From contig NC_026661.2 in NCBI RefSeq assembly GCF_000004075.3, positions 2,728,001 to 2,792,000 of the forward strand: a stretch of 64,000 nucleotides of DNA, given 5' to 3'. Positions 40,511-53,787 of this stretch are shown in pieces. The notes below the pieces were generated by a model. It saw only the letters and a program-made list of their open reading frames with translations, had not been told where the DNA came from and did no database searches. The translations under genes and the position numbers were made by a program. This stretch comes from Cucumis sativus. Taxonomy: Eukaryota > Streptophyta > Magnoliopsida > Cucurbitales > Cucurbitaceae. The first letter of the stretch is position 1. Each line of letters opens with the position of its first letter.

Positions 40511-40563
<53 letters not shown>
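40511..40563 (+). repeat. (TC)n microsatellite, 53 bp
   Basis: Uninterrupted TC run of 53 bases, starting 45 bp after the VUP-like stop codon and so probably inside its 3' untranslated region. It is the longest microsatellite in the window and should be highly polymorphic. Confidence 0.95.
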
Positions 40564-40565
<2 letters not shown>

Positions 40566-43500
40566 ATTTTAATTGTTATATATATCAAGTAAATATGTGA
40601 CAAGAATTTAATCTCCTCTTCCTTCTTTCTTAGGAAATTTTTTAGTTATGTATATACTTCCAAAGTTAAATTCGTTTAGTTGCACACACGTTGTGTAGGA
40701 GTGGAAGTTATATCTTGGGAGTGGAAGTGCTGAAAAGACTCCAAATATACAAGTAGGAAAAGACAATATGCATCTCGATATAAACTACATGCTTTCTCAA
40801 ACCTTATTTCTAATTAACTTTTTGTTGTTCATTTATTTGCATGGTTTTAATATTCTATCCAATTAGTTTTCACAGAATATTTTTCCAACATAATAATCAT
40901 TAAAACCTCTAATGTAAACTCTCAACCTAAATTAATTAGTATTACTATAATTCATTACTATTTACTCTCTCTCTATGTGCTTGTTCTCTCTCTTTGTGTT
41001 GTTTAATTTTTAGATTATTATTCCACGAACGAGAAAACTTTCCTCTTGACCAACCACCACTCAAAAAAGTATTCATAGCTACATTTATATATATATATTA
41101 GAAAAAGTAGAAGTTATCCAATTAGAAAAAGATGGTGGGTGAGTGAGAGGTATTCTTGTTCACGAGTTAGAAGATGGGTCTTTTTCCTTAATTAAATCGA
41201 TTGCTTTAACTTAAACCCTAATTAATTATCCATGATTATCTTTTAAGTTATTTGAGTATATATGTGTGTGTGAAATCAAACTCATGCAAACATGGGTTTT
41301 TCCTTTGTCATTTTTCATGGATTTTATATTATTTTATTTTACAAAAGACTTGAATGTCAAGTGATCTCATGAACTTTTGATTATTACATGTGAACTTGGA
41401 AGCAAATTTTCAAAACTTGTCATGTGTGCCTAATAAATACTTTAAATGTTCAATCATTCAAGAAATCTAATTTGATATTATCTAATAATTGAAATTATAA
41501 TGAAAAACACATTCAATCAATGTTTTAGATACAGAACACGTATATAAGTTTGTGTCACATCGCTCAATCAAATAAAATTAATTGGTGCCATCTTTGTTTT
41601 AACAAAATGGTCAATCAAGAATTGATTTGTTATATCAATTAAATCATTAAAGGATGATTGTATAGTTTTGTAAATCAATTTACACATTTTATTGAAGAAT
41701 ATTTCATGTGAAATTTATAAGTGTATGAATTGAAATGCATGTATGAATCAATTTAGACTCTAATCATAATTTTCTTTCAAAATTGTCCATGTGTCTGATT
41801 ATCCAATTTTTAAAATTGGAATAAATACCGCACATGTTTGAGAACTAGTGTATGGATGGTAATCAACGCTAATCTTCTAATTATGAAGAGTCAAAATTAA
41901 TTGACTGATGAAACTTTCCATGTTTTAAAATCGATTCAAATTATAAGTTTAACATGATATTAGTTCAACAAAATTTAAAGGAGTTATACATAGATCGATT
42001 TCAATGTTTCAACTGATACACAATTATCAATTTAGAGTTTTACATTGATAGAACCTCAAAGTTTATGACATTTGACCAATATGATTTACATCTTTAAATG
42101 TATGGCGACAAAGTTGCATGCGTAGTACCGAGTGTTATAAAACTTTTGCTTGGATTGACATGCCATTATTCAAACGTTGTTGGAAAGGTAAAATGTTTGG
42201 TTCCAAAATAGTATATTTGGACCCCAAAAAACATGTACTAAGAAAAAGAAGAAACAAGAAAAAGAAAGGCACAAAGTTTTGTTTGTTTTCACATGAAAAT
42301 TTTTAACTTTAGAAGTTGTTTGATGGATAAATGGATGGGTTGGGTGAGATCATTGCACATATTCTTCTTTTCACTCAATATCAAATTTTCTTGTTTCCTT
42401 TCCTTTTTATTTATTATTATCTACTTTGGTGGAGAGATGTGTTGTCAAAAGACTAAATTATTAAAAAAACAAATTCTTTTTATTCTTTGTTTTAATATAA
42501 TATAACTTTCAAAATGGGTAAGAAAAATTCCCATGATACACTTGAACTTTTAAGAGAAATTAATATTCTTAAATATCTTTTTTAAAAAATAAAAATATCA
42601 TTATCTAATACGTTATTATCATTAATATAAGCATTCTAAACAGTTTAAAGTTTGGTTTGGTGTATTATTATTCCAACGTTTGAAAAAGTTAAAAGTAAGA
42701 TTTTTTTTTTTTTTTTTTATGATTTAACATTTTCAATATTAAATTAGTGGATGCATGGTTTGTTCTGAGTTAATGCAATGGGAAATGGGTCCATGAAAAG
42801 TCTAGACAGAACAGTGGTTTAGAATAACAATAATATAGACATAGATATAGAGATAGATATAAAGGATTAATGTAATTTTAAAGGGAAATAGATAATAATA
42901 ATAATAAAAAAAAAGGATGTGTTGGGTTTAAATTTGAAATATATAAAAGGAAATCAAAGGGGGAGTTGTTTAAATAAAGAAAAGAAAAGAAAAGAAAGAG
43001 AGAAGGGTGGAGACCCCTCCATGTGCAAAACACAGAGTAGGCTGAGGAAGGTAGTTCAGTTTAATGGAAATTTGTACATCAATTAATTAACTTTTTCTGC
43101 TACACTCACTATATCTATGTTACCTCTTCTCCACATTTTTAGATGTGTATTTAATCTTTATCCAAAAAGGAAATTCTTTAGGTAAAAAGAAAAATATATG
43201 TATTTAGTCTTTTTAATTCTTAGTTATTATCTGTTGGATCAAACAGTGAGGTATGTAATAAAATCTCTGTCCTAACACCCTCTTATTCGTAGTACATTAA
43301 TGTCTATCTATGTTTTCAAATTTTGTCAATAATTTACTTTTACACATGCACTTGTGTTCATTAAGGGTTATATATATATCTATCTATATATGTTCTATTT
43401 ACCTATTCTATTTACCTATTCTACTTCCTTTTCTATTAAATTACTTTCACCTACAACTTGGCATCCTCCATATTACTTTATCTTGTAAGCTTTCTAGGAA

Positions 43501-43804
43501 AATTTGTTTGAATTGAAAATTGAAAATTGAATAATAATGAAAAAAAAAAATGTTGTATAACTTTAAAATTATATTTTGGTACTTTCTTAGTCAACCGAAC
43601 CTAACTCAATTGACGTACGAATGTGTTGTACTAAAAGAAAAATAAGTTTGATTTTAGTCAAATATTATACCTTTTGAAATTATCAAGAAAATGCATGCAT
43701 TTGAATAAACTTAAAAGGTTTCTTGTATGCTTGGCAAAAAGAAAAACACTTATTTACTTTTGCAAAAATGATTAAGAAAAAAAAAAAAAACTCAACCCAC
43801 GTGA

Positions 43805-43950
43805 TACATCTTATTATATAGACTTGATACATCTGATATACTTGAAATACTTTTATGCATCATTGATATATACTTGATGTACTTGATACCTCCTTCCAAT
43901 AAGACATTTGATACACACTTGATAAACATTTGATATATATATTTAATATA
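43805..43950 (+). repeat. Degenerate short tandem repeat (ACTTGATA-type)
   Basis: The words ACTTGATA, ACTTGATG, ATTTGATA and CTTGATAC recur about every 10-20 bp across ~145 bp, with spacers that vary. Reads as a decayed microsatellite or minisatellite; related GTATACC/AAGTATA words appear at 44366-44400. Confidence 0.5.
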
Positions 43951-45241
43951 TCAAATATTTGTATTTATGTTAAAAAAAAAAATTGAATTTTTATTGAAAG
44001 ATTGTGAGAAAAGAAAAAAAATATATTTATGGTAAAAGTAAAATCCTCGAACACATTATTATAACTCAAACTAAAATAATTTATATTTCAAACACAAACT
44101 ATTAAAATCCAATTATAATAATCAAGGACTATAATAACTCACTCTTTAGTCTTTATCTCAAACGCTCTATTAAAAAAGTGTTTTACTTTTTTTTTTTTGT
44201 CCTAAAGTTGATAAAAATCAATTTATTCATGAAAATATCACATTAGTTTATATCTGAAATGTCGTTACATATATTTATTTAATTGTCATTAAATTAAAAG
44301 TTTTATTTTTTAATTTTTTTGTCATTTTTAATATTTATGTATATAAACATGTGAATTAGATGTATCAAGTATACCTTAGGTATACTAAGTATATGATATG
44401 TATAAATGGGATTGGACTTATTTGATTGTTTTTTATCATATTTACACATACCCAAGAAGAAATGAATAAAAATGAATGAGAATGAATTATTGTTTTGAAA
44501 ATTAGATCACATCAACTAATTTCATAAAAATAAAGAATGAATTGGTTGGAATATAGAACAAAAATAAAGTAACAAAAGGGTAGCTATATGGTCAGGGTTG
44601 GTTGGTTAGTTAAGCAGTAGCATATACATAAATCAATTCAATTAGAGAGATGATTAATTAATTAACTTAGTGCCCAGTTTAGGTATTGCCTTAAGATTTA
44701 ATTAAGTACCTAAGCTTAAGTTAAGTGACCCATTACATAATATTAACCACCAAATTATCAATCATGATGGGGTTTTTATTTTTATAATCGGATGAACTTA
44801 AAACACAAGAATTCGTCTTTATTAACAACTACAAGTCAAATAATTAAATTATTATTTCATCTTTGGCCTTTTTATTTCATTTTTTAATTTTAGCCTTATA
44901 TGTTTTTTTCTTTGGTCCAATTATAAAAATCAAAACTAGATTTTTCTAATTTTCCATTTTCAAAATCTCCATTTGGATTCTTCCAAACATTTCAAAAAAA
45001 GTAAATAATGCTAAGCGTAACAAATTATGAGATTAGCGGTCTAAAACAAACTTTAAATGTCTGAAATATAATTAAAAAAAATATCAACAAGCATCCTAAA
45101 CGAAAGGAGTTTAATGTAATGAAATTTGGACGGATAAGTTGAACCAGTAAATCTTGAGTATCAAATGACTGAGTTATATTAACCTCATCATTTGACCATT
45201 TAGAAAAAGAGAGCAAGTATCTTTAAATGAGAGATCAGTCT

Positions 45242-45262
45242 TATATATATATATATATATAT
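45242..45262 (+). repeat. (TA)n microsatellite
   Basis: A TA dinucleotide run of about 21 bases, followed by a short T-run. Confidence 0.9.
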
Positions 45263-48200
45263 TTTTTGTACTTAGTTAAATTAGTCGCTATTATTGTGTT
45301 ATTTCACATTTGGTGAAAGTCCAAACTAAAGCACACTTGGGCATTGGGTTATTTTAAAATAACCAAACTTGCAACCGTGGGAAAAAAGCATGCAAATGAA
45401 AAGAATTAAAAGGTTATGACAATTGATAAATATATTGAAATTTACCCATCCAACCAGAAATTCTTGTACAGTCGTTCTGGATTGATTTGTGGTCCGATCA
45501 ATCTAAAATTTTGATATTCTTGGAGCTACTTACAATGAGTTACTGTGGGTAATTAGTTGCCAACGTCGAGTGAGATATTTCTAATTATTATTTCTTAATC
45601 ATTGTTGTCGATTTTTTGTCAATATTGTTAATCTTAAGATATATTTATATATGCCTCTAGACTCTAGTGGCAATGACTAGGAAGAACTTGTTGCACCCAT
45701 TATTTTGATTTTAGTGGAGATTTTGTCTTTGGTTCATAGTCTTTTAATTTACTACTTATTTTGAGGGGGTTTTCCACATTATAGTTCTTTGTTTTCATAC
45801 TCGGTTTATTGTTTTCAGTTTGTCAGTATGATATTAGATTCACACAACAATGAGATTATCGATCCAAAGATATAATGTTTATACCAATAACTCTAACTTG
45901 TGTTGAAACTCAATAGACACAACAATATATTACATCGATGCAAGGAATTCTTATACATATCAACTCAAAAGGTAACAAAATCAAACTAGACCCTGACAAA
46001 AACGAGCATATATTTTTTAGAAATGTTGAATTTGTCTAATCCTCCCCAACCAATTAACAAAACTTAGTATACTGAACCAATTAACTTCAATTATTTCAAA
46101 CTTGATTGAGAGGAAGAGAATCATAAACTACAAAAACTGAGATTCCAATTCTTGGGATGTGACCACCAACTTTAAGTTGGTGATTAAATTATCTACTTTT
46201 GCTAGTCTTTTTAGCTATGTTTAATAACTCATTAATCATTTGATTTTAGATTTAATAATCATATATATTATGAATTTTGTCAAATTGAACTTTAACTCAC
46301 AAGAACTCAACAGTAATTAGTATAATCGAATCTTTGCCGTAGAAAATTCAATTTCACACTTCCACAATTGTAGTATAAAAAAGAATACAAATTTTTTATC
46401 TTGTATACTAATGGAAGCTTTTAAAATTCAAGAATCTTTTTAACAAAGGGTTTTAGATTTTTCTCAAACATATAACTCCCAAAGTTGAAATTCTTTAGGT
46501 TTGTTTAAAGCCCAAACTGATAAGATGATCAAGACACCATTTATGCTAAATATATGAATGTATGCATATGTATATATTATATTTATGGGTGCAATCTTGG
46601 TCTGACCTTGAATCTACCCTCATTTAGTTACAATTAAATTCTTATATATAAAGAGATTCGTCGGCAGCCGTTGAACAACATATATTCTAATTCTTGTATT
46701 AAAAAGAAAACATAAAACTTTTTCAATTTTGGAATTTAATTTCGAAGCATAAAATCTGACAACCTGGTTCATATCTTTCAATATAGTGCATACATACATT
46801 GTATGTTTCAACAAATTCAAACTCTATACTAAATTAAATTAATGTATATAAAACAACCCTTTTTTCATTTTATGTATTATTTATTAATGTATATATATAT
46901 ATATGACATAAACTCATAATTTTTTCTTTTTCTTTTGATTTCTTTTTCTCAAGAAAATATAAAGTTTAAGGAAAAGGTGAGAGTAAATTTAGGAAGGAAT
47001 TCCACTTAAATTAATCATATTATTAGTCCCTGTCTTGGAAATGAGAGACATTAGAAGAGAAATATATTTCCCAATGGATAAAGCTAAGTTGTACATCCAT
47101 ATACTAAAATAAAAAATCAACTTTGGTATATAATTATTTAAAATCATACAAACATGTTTTTTTTTTCTTCATTTCTATCAGTTAATGAAAATTTCCAAAT
47201 TAGGAAACAAAGTGGCCACATTGATAAAATGAACGTACAACGTACTCTCCCCTTAAAAGATTTGGTTTCATACACCAATGAACCTTGCTATCATTCACAT
47301 CCTACAATTATTCAGAACATCTAACAATAAACTATATGTTCAGTTCTGTAGTTTGTGTATTTCATACTTGATCATCATGTCCCCACAATATTGAAATGTT
47401 TGATCAATTTATTTGAGTTCCAATTGTTATTTTGTTCACACTACGTAATAAATAATTAACTACATTTTAAAATATGAAAGTTCATGATTTGTTCCTTACC
47501 CTTGTGTTATTTTAATGAACTCGGTAAGAAATTGGGAGCTCGGATAGGCTTTACATTCCTCAACGAATCTGGAAATTTGAAAGTGCGTTGACAAAATCCA
47601 GTTAACAAAGAGACTATCATTATTGTAAGTTGTTAAAAATAGTGTTCATATTGGGAATTGTTCGTCAAATCTCAAAAAAATAAATCAAAACAGTGATTTT
47701 CTTTTCCCAACAAGAACTAAAGTGTTGCAAATTTCATAGTACAAAAGCTAATGTACTTGGCCACAGATTTGAGTGTGTAGATGCTAATTCATTGCTAGAG
47801 ACCGAAAGTGTGTTTAAGTTTTAAACCATTAAGAACTACTCTCATGATCAAAACTCAGTACATAACAAAAACAAAAGAGAACCCCATAAATAGAATAGTT
47901 TTTCTAAACTGAAATTAAAAAACCAAGTGATTTACCATCAAGATCCCAAATCATTTGCTTGGCCATTTGGCTAAATACCACAGCTCTATTTTCTGAACCC
48001 TTCCATGAATTTCAAAAATATCAAATAAATGAAGTGTGTAACTTACCCTATACATACAATGGCATTCAAGAGCTCAGTACTTAGAGAAAACTTGCAACTG
48101 AGAAGCGTATGTAACGATAATCTCACATCAAATTGACAATATGATTCAATCAGGAGTTGGGGAAGAGTAACAAATGCAGTTGTCTCATAAATGAATAAAA

Positions 48201-48538
48201 ATGCTGAGAATACAATTTGATCACGAGAAACCAGGACTCGTGGAGGAACAATGCTGCAAATAATTTATATCTCGACCCCGTTATAAACAAAATAACAAAA
48301 ATCAGGAAAATGAGAGGTCAAGATCTAAAGTTGCCATTGAGATAAGATAAGAAAGCAGGAAACATATTATTAACTAAAAGGGTCCACGTCCACCAATCCA
48401 TAACTTGGTCTGCATAACAAAGCAAAGCAAACGTACATTGATCCAGAGTTGTAGCATGCACTCGTAAGTTCTAAAAATAGTTATATTATATCCACTACTA
48501 TCAGTTATAAGCTGCTGTAAACACAAACTTGATGGTTT

Positions 48539-49557
48539 TTAGAAACCGTGAATCTTGATGTTTTCCTTCTTCACAATACCAGCCTATCAATGCAGAAAAA
48601 GAGGAGCATATATCAAAAACGATTACCGAACAAATATTTAATATCTATTTATAGTCAACCATTACCTGCACAAGGAATGTAGACACATTCTTTCTTTGGT
48701 CTCCCTGAAGTTGTATAACCTGCAGGGCAACAACCGTTACACACGATGTAATTGATTGGCATGGCATATTGTCTGATATTCCAGAATAGGAAACAAAGAA
48801 AGAAAAGCATGTTCATCCAAGCAGTCCTAATATCTTGTTATATGCAACAGTACCAATAACACCATATAGATTCTTGTTCATGATATGTAACCAAACCACA
48901 ACCCATAATGAAAACACTCCCTGCCGATAGCTTTATGCCGAATGAAACCAATTGACTGCCAACTGACTGGCAGATCAAACTTCCCATGAGTTGGTTCTTT
49001 AAACTCTTTTTTGCCTAGATAGAGCAGCATTGACATTATATTAATCTTGCACCCTCAATTGTTCTAACAATAATCCCTACACCAACCTTCTCTCCACTTT
49101 ATATAAAATTGGAAACTAATTCTTTTAGTTCTAATGTTCGGTGAATCAACGAAAAAGGGAGGAGCTAAATATAAATAATTAAGGGTAGAAGAGGACAACA
49201 GACCTGGCCTAGCTCAGGGTCTTGAACAACTGTGCCATTACAGCAAAATTCCTTCTTCAGGTCCTTAAGAATCTTGTTATAACTAAATTCCTTCTTCAAT
49301 CCTTGAACAGTTGTCAGACTTTTTCTCCCGTTGCGTTGCTGTATGCGCACATGAACATACTCTTTTGCTCCGGCTCCTGAGTCCTCAGCATTTGCATCAG
49401 CAAATGGGTCTAACCATCAAACCAAATTCATCAAAGTTAGTTAAAACGAACATTCAGGCTTCTTATACAGTACACAACACACTAAAAGTAAAAACAAAGA
49501 AGAGGGACTTGTGAAGGTACCAAAAGCAGATGGAATCTGCACGTTGAATTCAGACAT
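48539..49557 (-). CDS. SUI1: Translation initiation factor eIF1 (SUI1 homologue)
   Basis: Small cytosolic factor that binds the 40S subunit near the P site and enforces start-codon selection. Exons on the minus strand: 49557-49521 (ATG), 49409-49204, 48719-48666, 48583-48539 (TAA); 342 bp, 113 residues, exactly the family length. The sequence is highly conserved: MSEFNVQIPSAFDPFADA, EYVHVRIQQRNGRKSLTTVQ, GLKKEFSYNKILKDLKKEF, CCNGTVVQDPELGQVIQLQG, DQRKNVSTFLVQAGIVKKE and IKIHGF at the end. Exon 1 codes only 12 residues plus one base. A further intron probably sits in the 5' leader (49631-50118). Very secure. Confidence 0.97.
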
Positions 49558-49630
49558 GAAACTTGGCTGTCCGGAGTAGAACACAGGTAACCAGCAAAAG
49601 CTTTGAGCTCTTAAATTCAGCTGCTCTAAA

Positions 49631-50118
49631 CTGCAAAACATAACAGGCCCACAGAGTTGAGTGTTGAAAGCACATGGATACAAAAAAACGCCTAAACTCG
49701 TCCAAAATCAATAAAAAGAACATAATCCACCCACGCCCTACTTTAAATCTTTGATCCACTGGATCCCCACATCCCACCATAGACTCCCTTTCAAACAAAG
49801 ATCAAAAGAGCACAGCCTCAACAATTAAAAAAAAAAAAAAAAAACCAAAGTTGAGTCTCTTTTACTATTATCTCCAAATCGAAGAAAACTAAACGATCTA
49901 CAAAGGGATCGAACAATTAGAGTGAAAAAAAAACCCCATATATCTGCTCCTCTCCAAAAAAACCAGACAACCAATCATGTGTTCAACCTAAATCATATGT
50001 CTAAACCGTTTGTTTCTTAAAATCACAAGGCGCATAAAGGACAGAAACCACGCAATCGAACAGAATAACAATCAAACAAGGTATCAAGTCATCAATCCGA
50101 AAACATGAAAACACTTAC
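49631..50118 (-). other. Probable intron in the 5' leader of the eIF1 gene
   Basis: Read on the minus strand, a strong GTAAGT donor follows GGGGGT at 50118 and a TTTTGCAG acceptor ends at 49631, followed by ~70 bases of leader before the ATG. The first leader exon would run upstream from 50119 through very pyrimidine-rich sequence to about 50400. Leader introns are frequent in plant translation-factor genes and often enhance expression. Supported by consensus only. Confidence 0.55.
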
Positions 50119-50449
50119 ACCCCCGGAAAGCAAACGGATCTTGTGGTTCGATCCCAGAAACAGAAAAGAGGAATGAATACAAGCAACAACAAAAAAAGAA
50201 AAAAAGAAAAAAAGAAAAGAAACCCTAACCCAAAAAATGAAAAGTATGAAGAAAGAAATAGGTTGAAAAAGAAAAGAAAAGAAAAAGGAAATAAATTATG
50301 GATGAATGAAAATGAAAAATAGAAGGATGAACAAGAATTTTTACCAGGAGAAAAAGGTGTGAATCCGAAGAAGAAGAGACGTAAAAGCAAAGGATGGAAG
50401 TCAAAAGGAAGGTTATATGTGTGAGAGAAATTTTGCAAGCCACACAAAC

Positions 50450-53233
50450 CTCTATTATATCGATATTAGTCGGTTTTGGATTTTCTTTTCACGGTCCAGA
50501 TGACACAACAATCAACTTCATCCGACGGCTCATCATCTTTGTCCTAAAACGACGTCATTTTCTTCCTTTTTCTAAATTTAATATATTATCCTCCATTATT
50601 AGCGTGGAATAGACGTAGTGCTACATTCTGCTCGATCAAATCCGAACCCAGCAAAAGAAACACACAGATCTACCAACCAATCAGCTGGGTTGGTTCGGTT
50701 TGGTTTTTACATAGTTGATCGAACCAAATTTTAAAATATTATCTTCCAATATTTTACTTTAACTCACATCTCTATCTATCTAAACAGATTTTCCTAAAAT
50801 TTATCTTTTATCTTCGTCTCTTTCTTATTATATTAAAAAGCAGATTTGTAGCTTTTCCCTATTGCCCTTCACACCAATAATGAATCACGTTCCTATATTT
50901 TTCTTTTAAAAACTCTTCTTGGATTCAACTTCCTTCCTTGTGATCATAGTAAAACTTTTTCCAAATCAATCCATGAATAAAAAATATACAAAATAAAAAG
51001 ATTGTCTTTCTCAAGTAATTCTTTGAAATTTGTCCCATTTTGATGCTTCACATGGAATTGGATGTCAATTTTCTTTCTTCCACTTTGATTTGATGCCAGT
51101 GGAATACAATTCATTTTCACAAGGAACTGCTTTTGAAGATGCAACCGCTCTCCAACCATTTAAGTTTGAGATTTTTTTTAGAAAAGCATAGTATTTGTTT
51201 GGCACGTTAGATTTGGTTTGTTTAAAATATGTGTACATTTGGCTTCTTTCACTTATATATTTTTCTTAAATATACATCTGATTTTTGGAGCAAAATAAAC
51301 TTTTGGTTCATTATATATATTTAAGGTTGTTGTTTATTTTCTTAATAATTTGGTTTCTAAAATTTTAAAAATACATTTTAATATCTAAGTTTGAAAAAGT
51401 GATATTAATTTTTTATATGTTTTTTCGCACCGTCAAATATCTACTCTTTTATGGAACCAATCAATTCTGACACTCAATTTCAACCCCAAAATGATTTGGG
51501 AAGAACGCATTCAAGTTAGCAAAAAGAAAAAAAAAATGATAGGAGAGGAATGAAGAGAGAAGGAGAGGTTGTGAAGTTTGAAAGGAAAACAGAGGAATTT
51601 CAACACAATTTTGTTGTATGAAAATTCTTTTCTTTAACTAAAGGCAGTACGTGTAATTCTATAACCACGGATCATTTTGAGAACTGTTTTCTAAATTTCG
51701 TTGATTAAATTTTACTACCACATAAAGTGTATTTTATTCATTTGATTTCTTTCACCTATATGTATTTAATAGTAAAATGGCACAAAATTTGAAGATGGTT
51801 CATTTTTAGATATACTTCTATTTTATCCTTTAAATAAAACTTGCATTCAAGGCCAAATCACAAAGTGGACAATCAAAATACACTTTTTTTAAAAACTAAA
51901 ATCACTCTTTTTTGTAGCTACCTTCTACGTACGAAACATATAAATATACACAAAATTTTATATTATGACATATTTGACGATGAAAAAAGGTATATCTTAT
52001 TTTTCTATATTTTAATTTGGATACATGTTTCAAAATATATCAAACTTTTTATGGAAGACATTTTTTAGAATTAAAAATGTTTCATAAGGTATGTCATCTA
52101 TATTTTTTATTTTCGTGTATATACATTTGTTTGCATTATGTTCTTTTTCTATAATTATTAAATTCTATTTTTTTGTTAACAGAAGCAAAAAAATTTAGTT
52201 AAACAAATATTTTTTAAAGATTTTAAGAAGAAAAAAAAACATGATGATTATTTGGGAGGCTTTTAAGTCTTTTTAAATTATTGATTAGGCTATTTTAATA
52301 ACATCAAAGTATTATTCACTTAATATAATCATCTTATTAAATATTTGTTAATAAAGAAATCACAATCTAAGGTTTATATATATGCTTATGATTGACTGTA
52401 AACTTTTGGAGGGATTTCAAAGGTAAATAAATTTTTTGGAAAAGAAATTTAGATAATAATTTTTATCTTAGGTTGCAGATAAACCATAAAACATATGAAA
52501 ATTGCATCAATTTATGCATAAAAAAATCGTATATGAATTAGTTCCGATTCCTAAGGTGGTTAATTCATTCTATTGGTGTGAAAAATCATATCATCTAATA
52601 TCAAATATTGAATAATGGAATAATACACTTCAATGTCATGAGAAATCATAATTATGATAAGACGAATGTTCTTATACCTTTACTACCTTATTGTTTTATT
52701 TTTCTAAATAAGATTTTAGAGGAGAATTAAACACGTGTCATGTTTTTATTTGAGAATTAGTATACAATAATGATTAAATTTATTCTCATAAATCTAATTG
52801 AGATGATCTAATTTGTTGTGAAAAGAAGGAAGAATTAGACCTTTTAACCTAGTACTGTAAACAAGAATTCGGGTTGTACTATAACAATCTATAAAGTATT
52901 TTAAAATAACTTTAACTTAATTTCACTTTGAAATCCTGTTGATTCATGAGGTTAGTCAATAGACAAGAAAGTATCAAATAATCGCATCATTTTAAAAATC
53001 TAGAAACCAAATACATTTTAAAATTTATAGATCAAATATACGAATCCTTTCCGATTAACTACATAAATTTTGTATTAAAATAATATATTATGAGAAGGTA
53101 GGGATGCATTTGGACATTAGAATAGAGATCATATTGATGAAAAAATGTGGTTAGGGTACAATATATATAAAGAAAAAAGAAAGATAATTAGAGGTAGATT
53201 TAGATTGTATTATTAATTAGGAATTGAATACAA
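50450..53233. other. Intergenic region upstream of eIF1 and ubiquitin-like genes
   Basis: AT-rich DNA between the divergent eIF1 gene (-) and the first ubiquitin-like gene (+). The first few hundred bases should contain the eIF1 promoter; a GACGTC-like ACGACGTCA lies near 50550. No convincing gene, RNA or mobile element was recognised in the rest. Confidence 0.5.
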
Positions 53234-53243
53234 TATATATATA
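53234..53243 (+). promoter_or_regulatory. Possible TATA box of ubiquitin-like gene
   Basis: TATATATATA-type run about 220 bp upstream of the ATG at 53464. Several other TA-rich runs occur nearby (for example 53161-53170), so the assignment is weak. Confidence 0.3.
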
Positions 53244-53463
53244 GAAAAACAATTTATGTGAAGAACATAAATCCCGGAACACCACACACCACACCCATTT
53301 CCAATCTTCAACCTAACCACCGAAAATGCAGCAATTATGAACAAATTTACCCATCCTTTAATTTTTCACTTTCTTCTCTTCCTACTATTATCACTAAAAA
53401 TATTAATTATGTCAATATTATTATTCCATCATAATTAATTTTAAATCGTATGTGGCGGATGTG

Positions 53464-53787
53464 ATGAAGTTGGTGGTGCAAAATTTGACTGGCTCTTTGT
53501 TCTTCGTGGAGGTTGAAGACGATGCCACTGTTTCTGATCTTAGAACTCAAATCAATGCTCATCCTCACCAACACAACCTCCCTTCTCACCGTTTGATCTT
53601 CATTCCCGACCACAATCCCGAACGTCTCATCTCCCAGGTCGATGATGGAATCTCACTCGTTGATTTTGGCTTACGTGATGGCTCCCACATTTACATCTTT
53701 TTCTCTCCCCTTCATGACGACGATGGTGATGACATTGAAGCTCGCCGATTCTTCTTTACTTCTTCTTCCGATCTTCTTCTCTTCTAA
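53464..53787 (+). CDS. Single-domain ubiquitin-like protein
   Basis: Intronless, 324 bp, 107 residues, TAA stop. The first in-frame ATG is at 53464; sequence before it stays open but has no ATG. Residues 1-78 fit a ubiquitin fold: MKLVVQNLTGSLFFVEVEDD (beta hairpin), TVSDLRTQI (helix), HRLIFIPDHNPE, ISLVDFGLRDGSHIYIFF. An acidic DDDGDD stretch and a hydrophobic tail follow. There is no diglycine end, so it cannot be conjugated like ubiquitin. It resembles the diverged, fast-evolving plant ubiquitin-like proteins of unknown role. It lies tail-to-tail with a second ubiquitin-like gene 715 bp away, suggesting a local inverted duplication. Confidence 0.8.
   Translation: MKLVVQNLTGSLFFVEVEDDATVSDLRTQINAHPHQHNLPSHRLIFIPDHNPERLISQVDDGISLVDFGLRDGSHIYIFFSPLHDDDGDDIEARRFFFTSSSDLLLF

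Larger units (their letters stand above)
40564..48538. other. Gene-poor AT-rich region
   Basis: About 8 kb without a recognisable gene. It includes A/T homopolymers (for example T-runs at about 42701-42719), a TA microsatellite at 45242-45262, a degenerate ACTTGATA-type tandem repeat around 43805-43950, and a possible old copia-like LTR fragment near 45620-45880. The last few hundred bases before 48538 are probably the 3' untranslated and downstream region of the eIF1 gene on the minus strand. I recognise no RNA gene here. Confidence 0.5.

Noticed and set aside
43805-43950. Repeated ACTTGATA words considered as a CRISPR-like or regulatory array
   Set aside because: Repeats are short, irregularly spaced and degenerate in a plant genome; better explained as a decayed microsatellite.
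50115-50447. Minus-strand 110-residue Phe/Leu/Ser-rich open frame
   Set aside because: It is the pyrimidine-rich 5' leader of the eIF1 gene; composition is low-complexity and it is cut by the probable leader intron.
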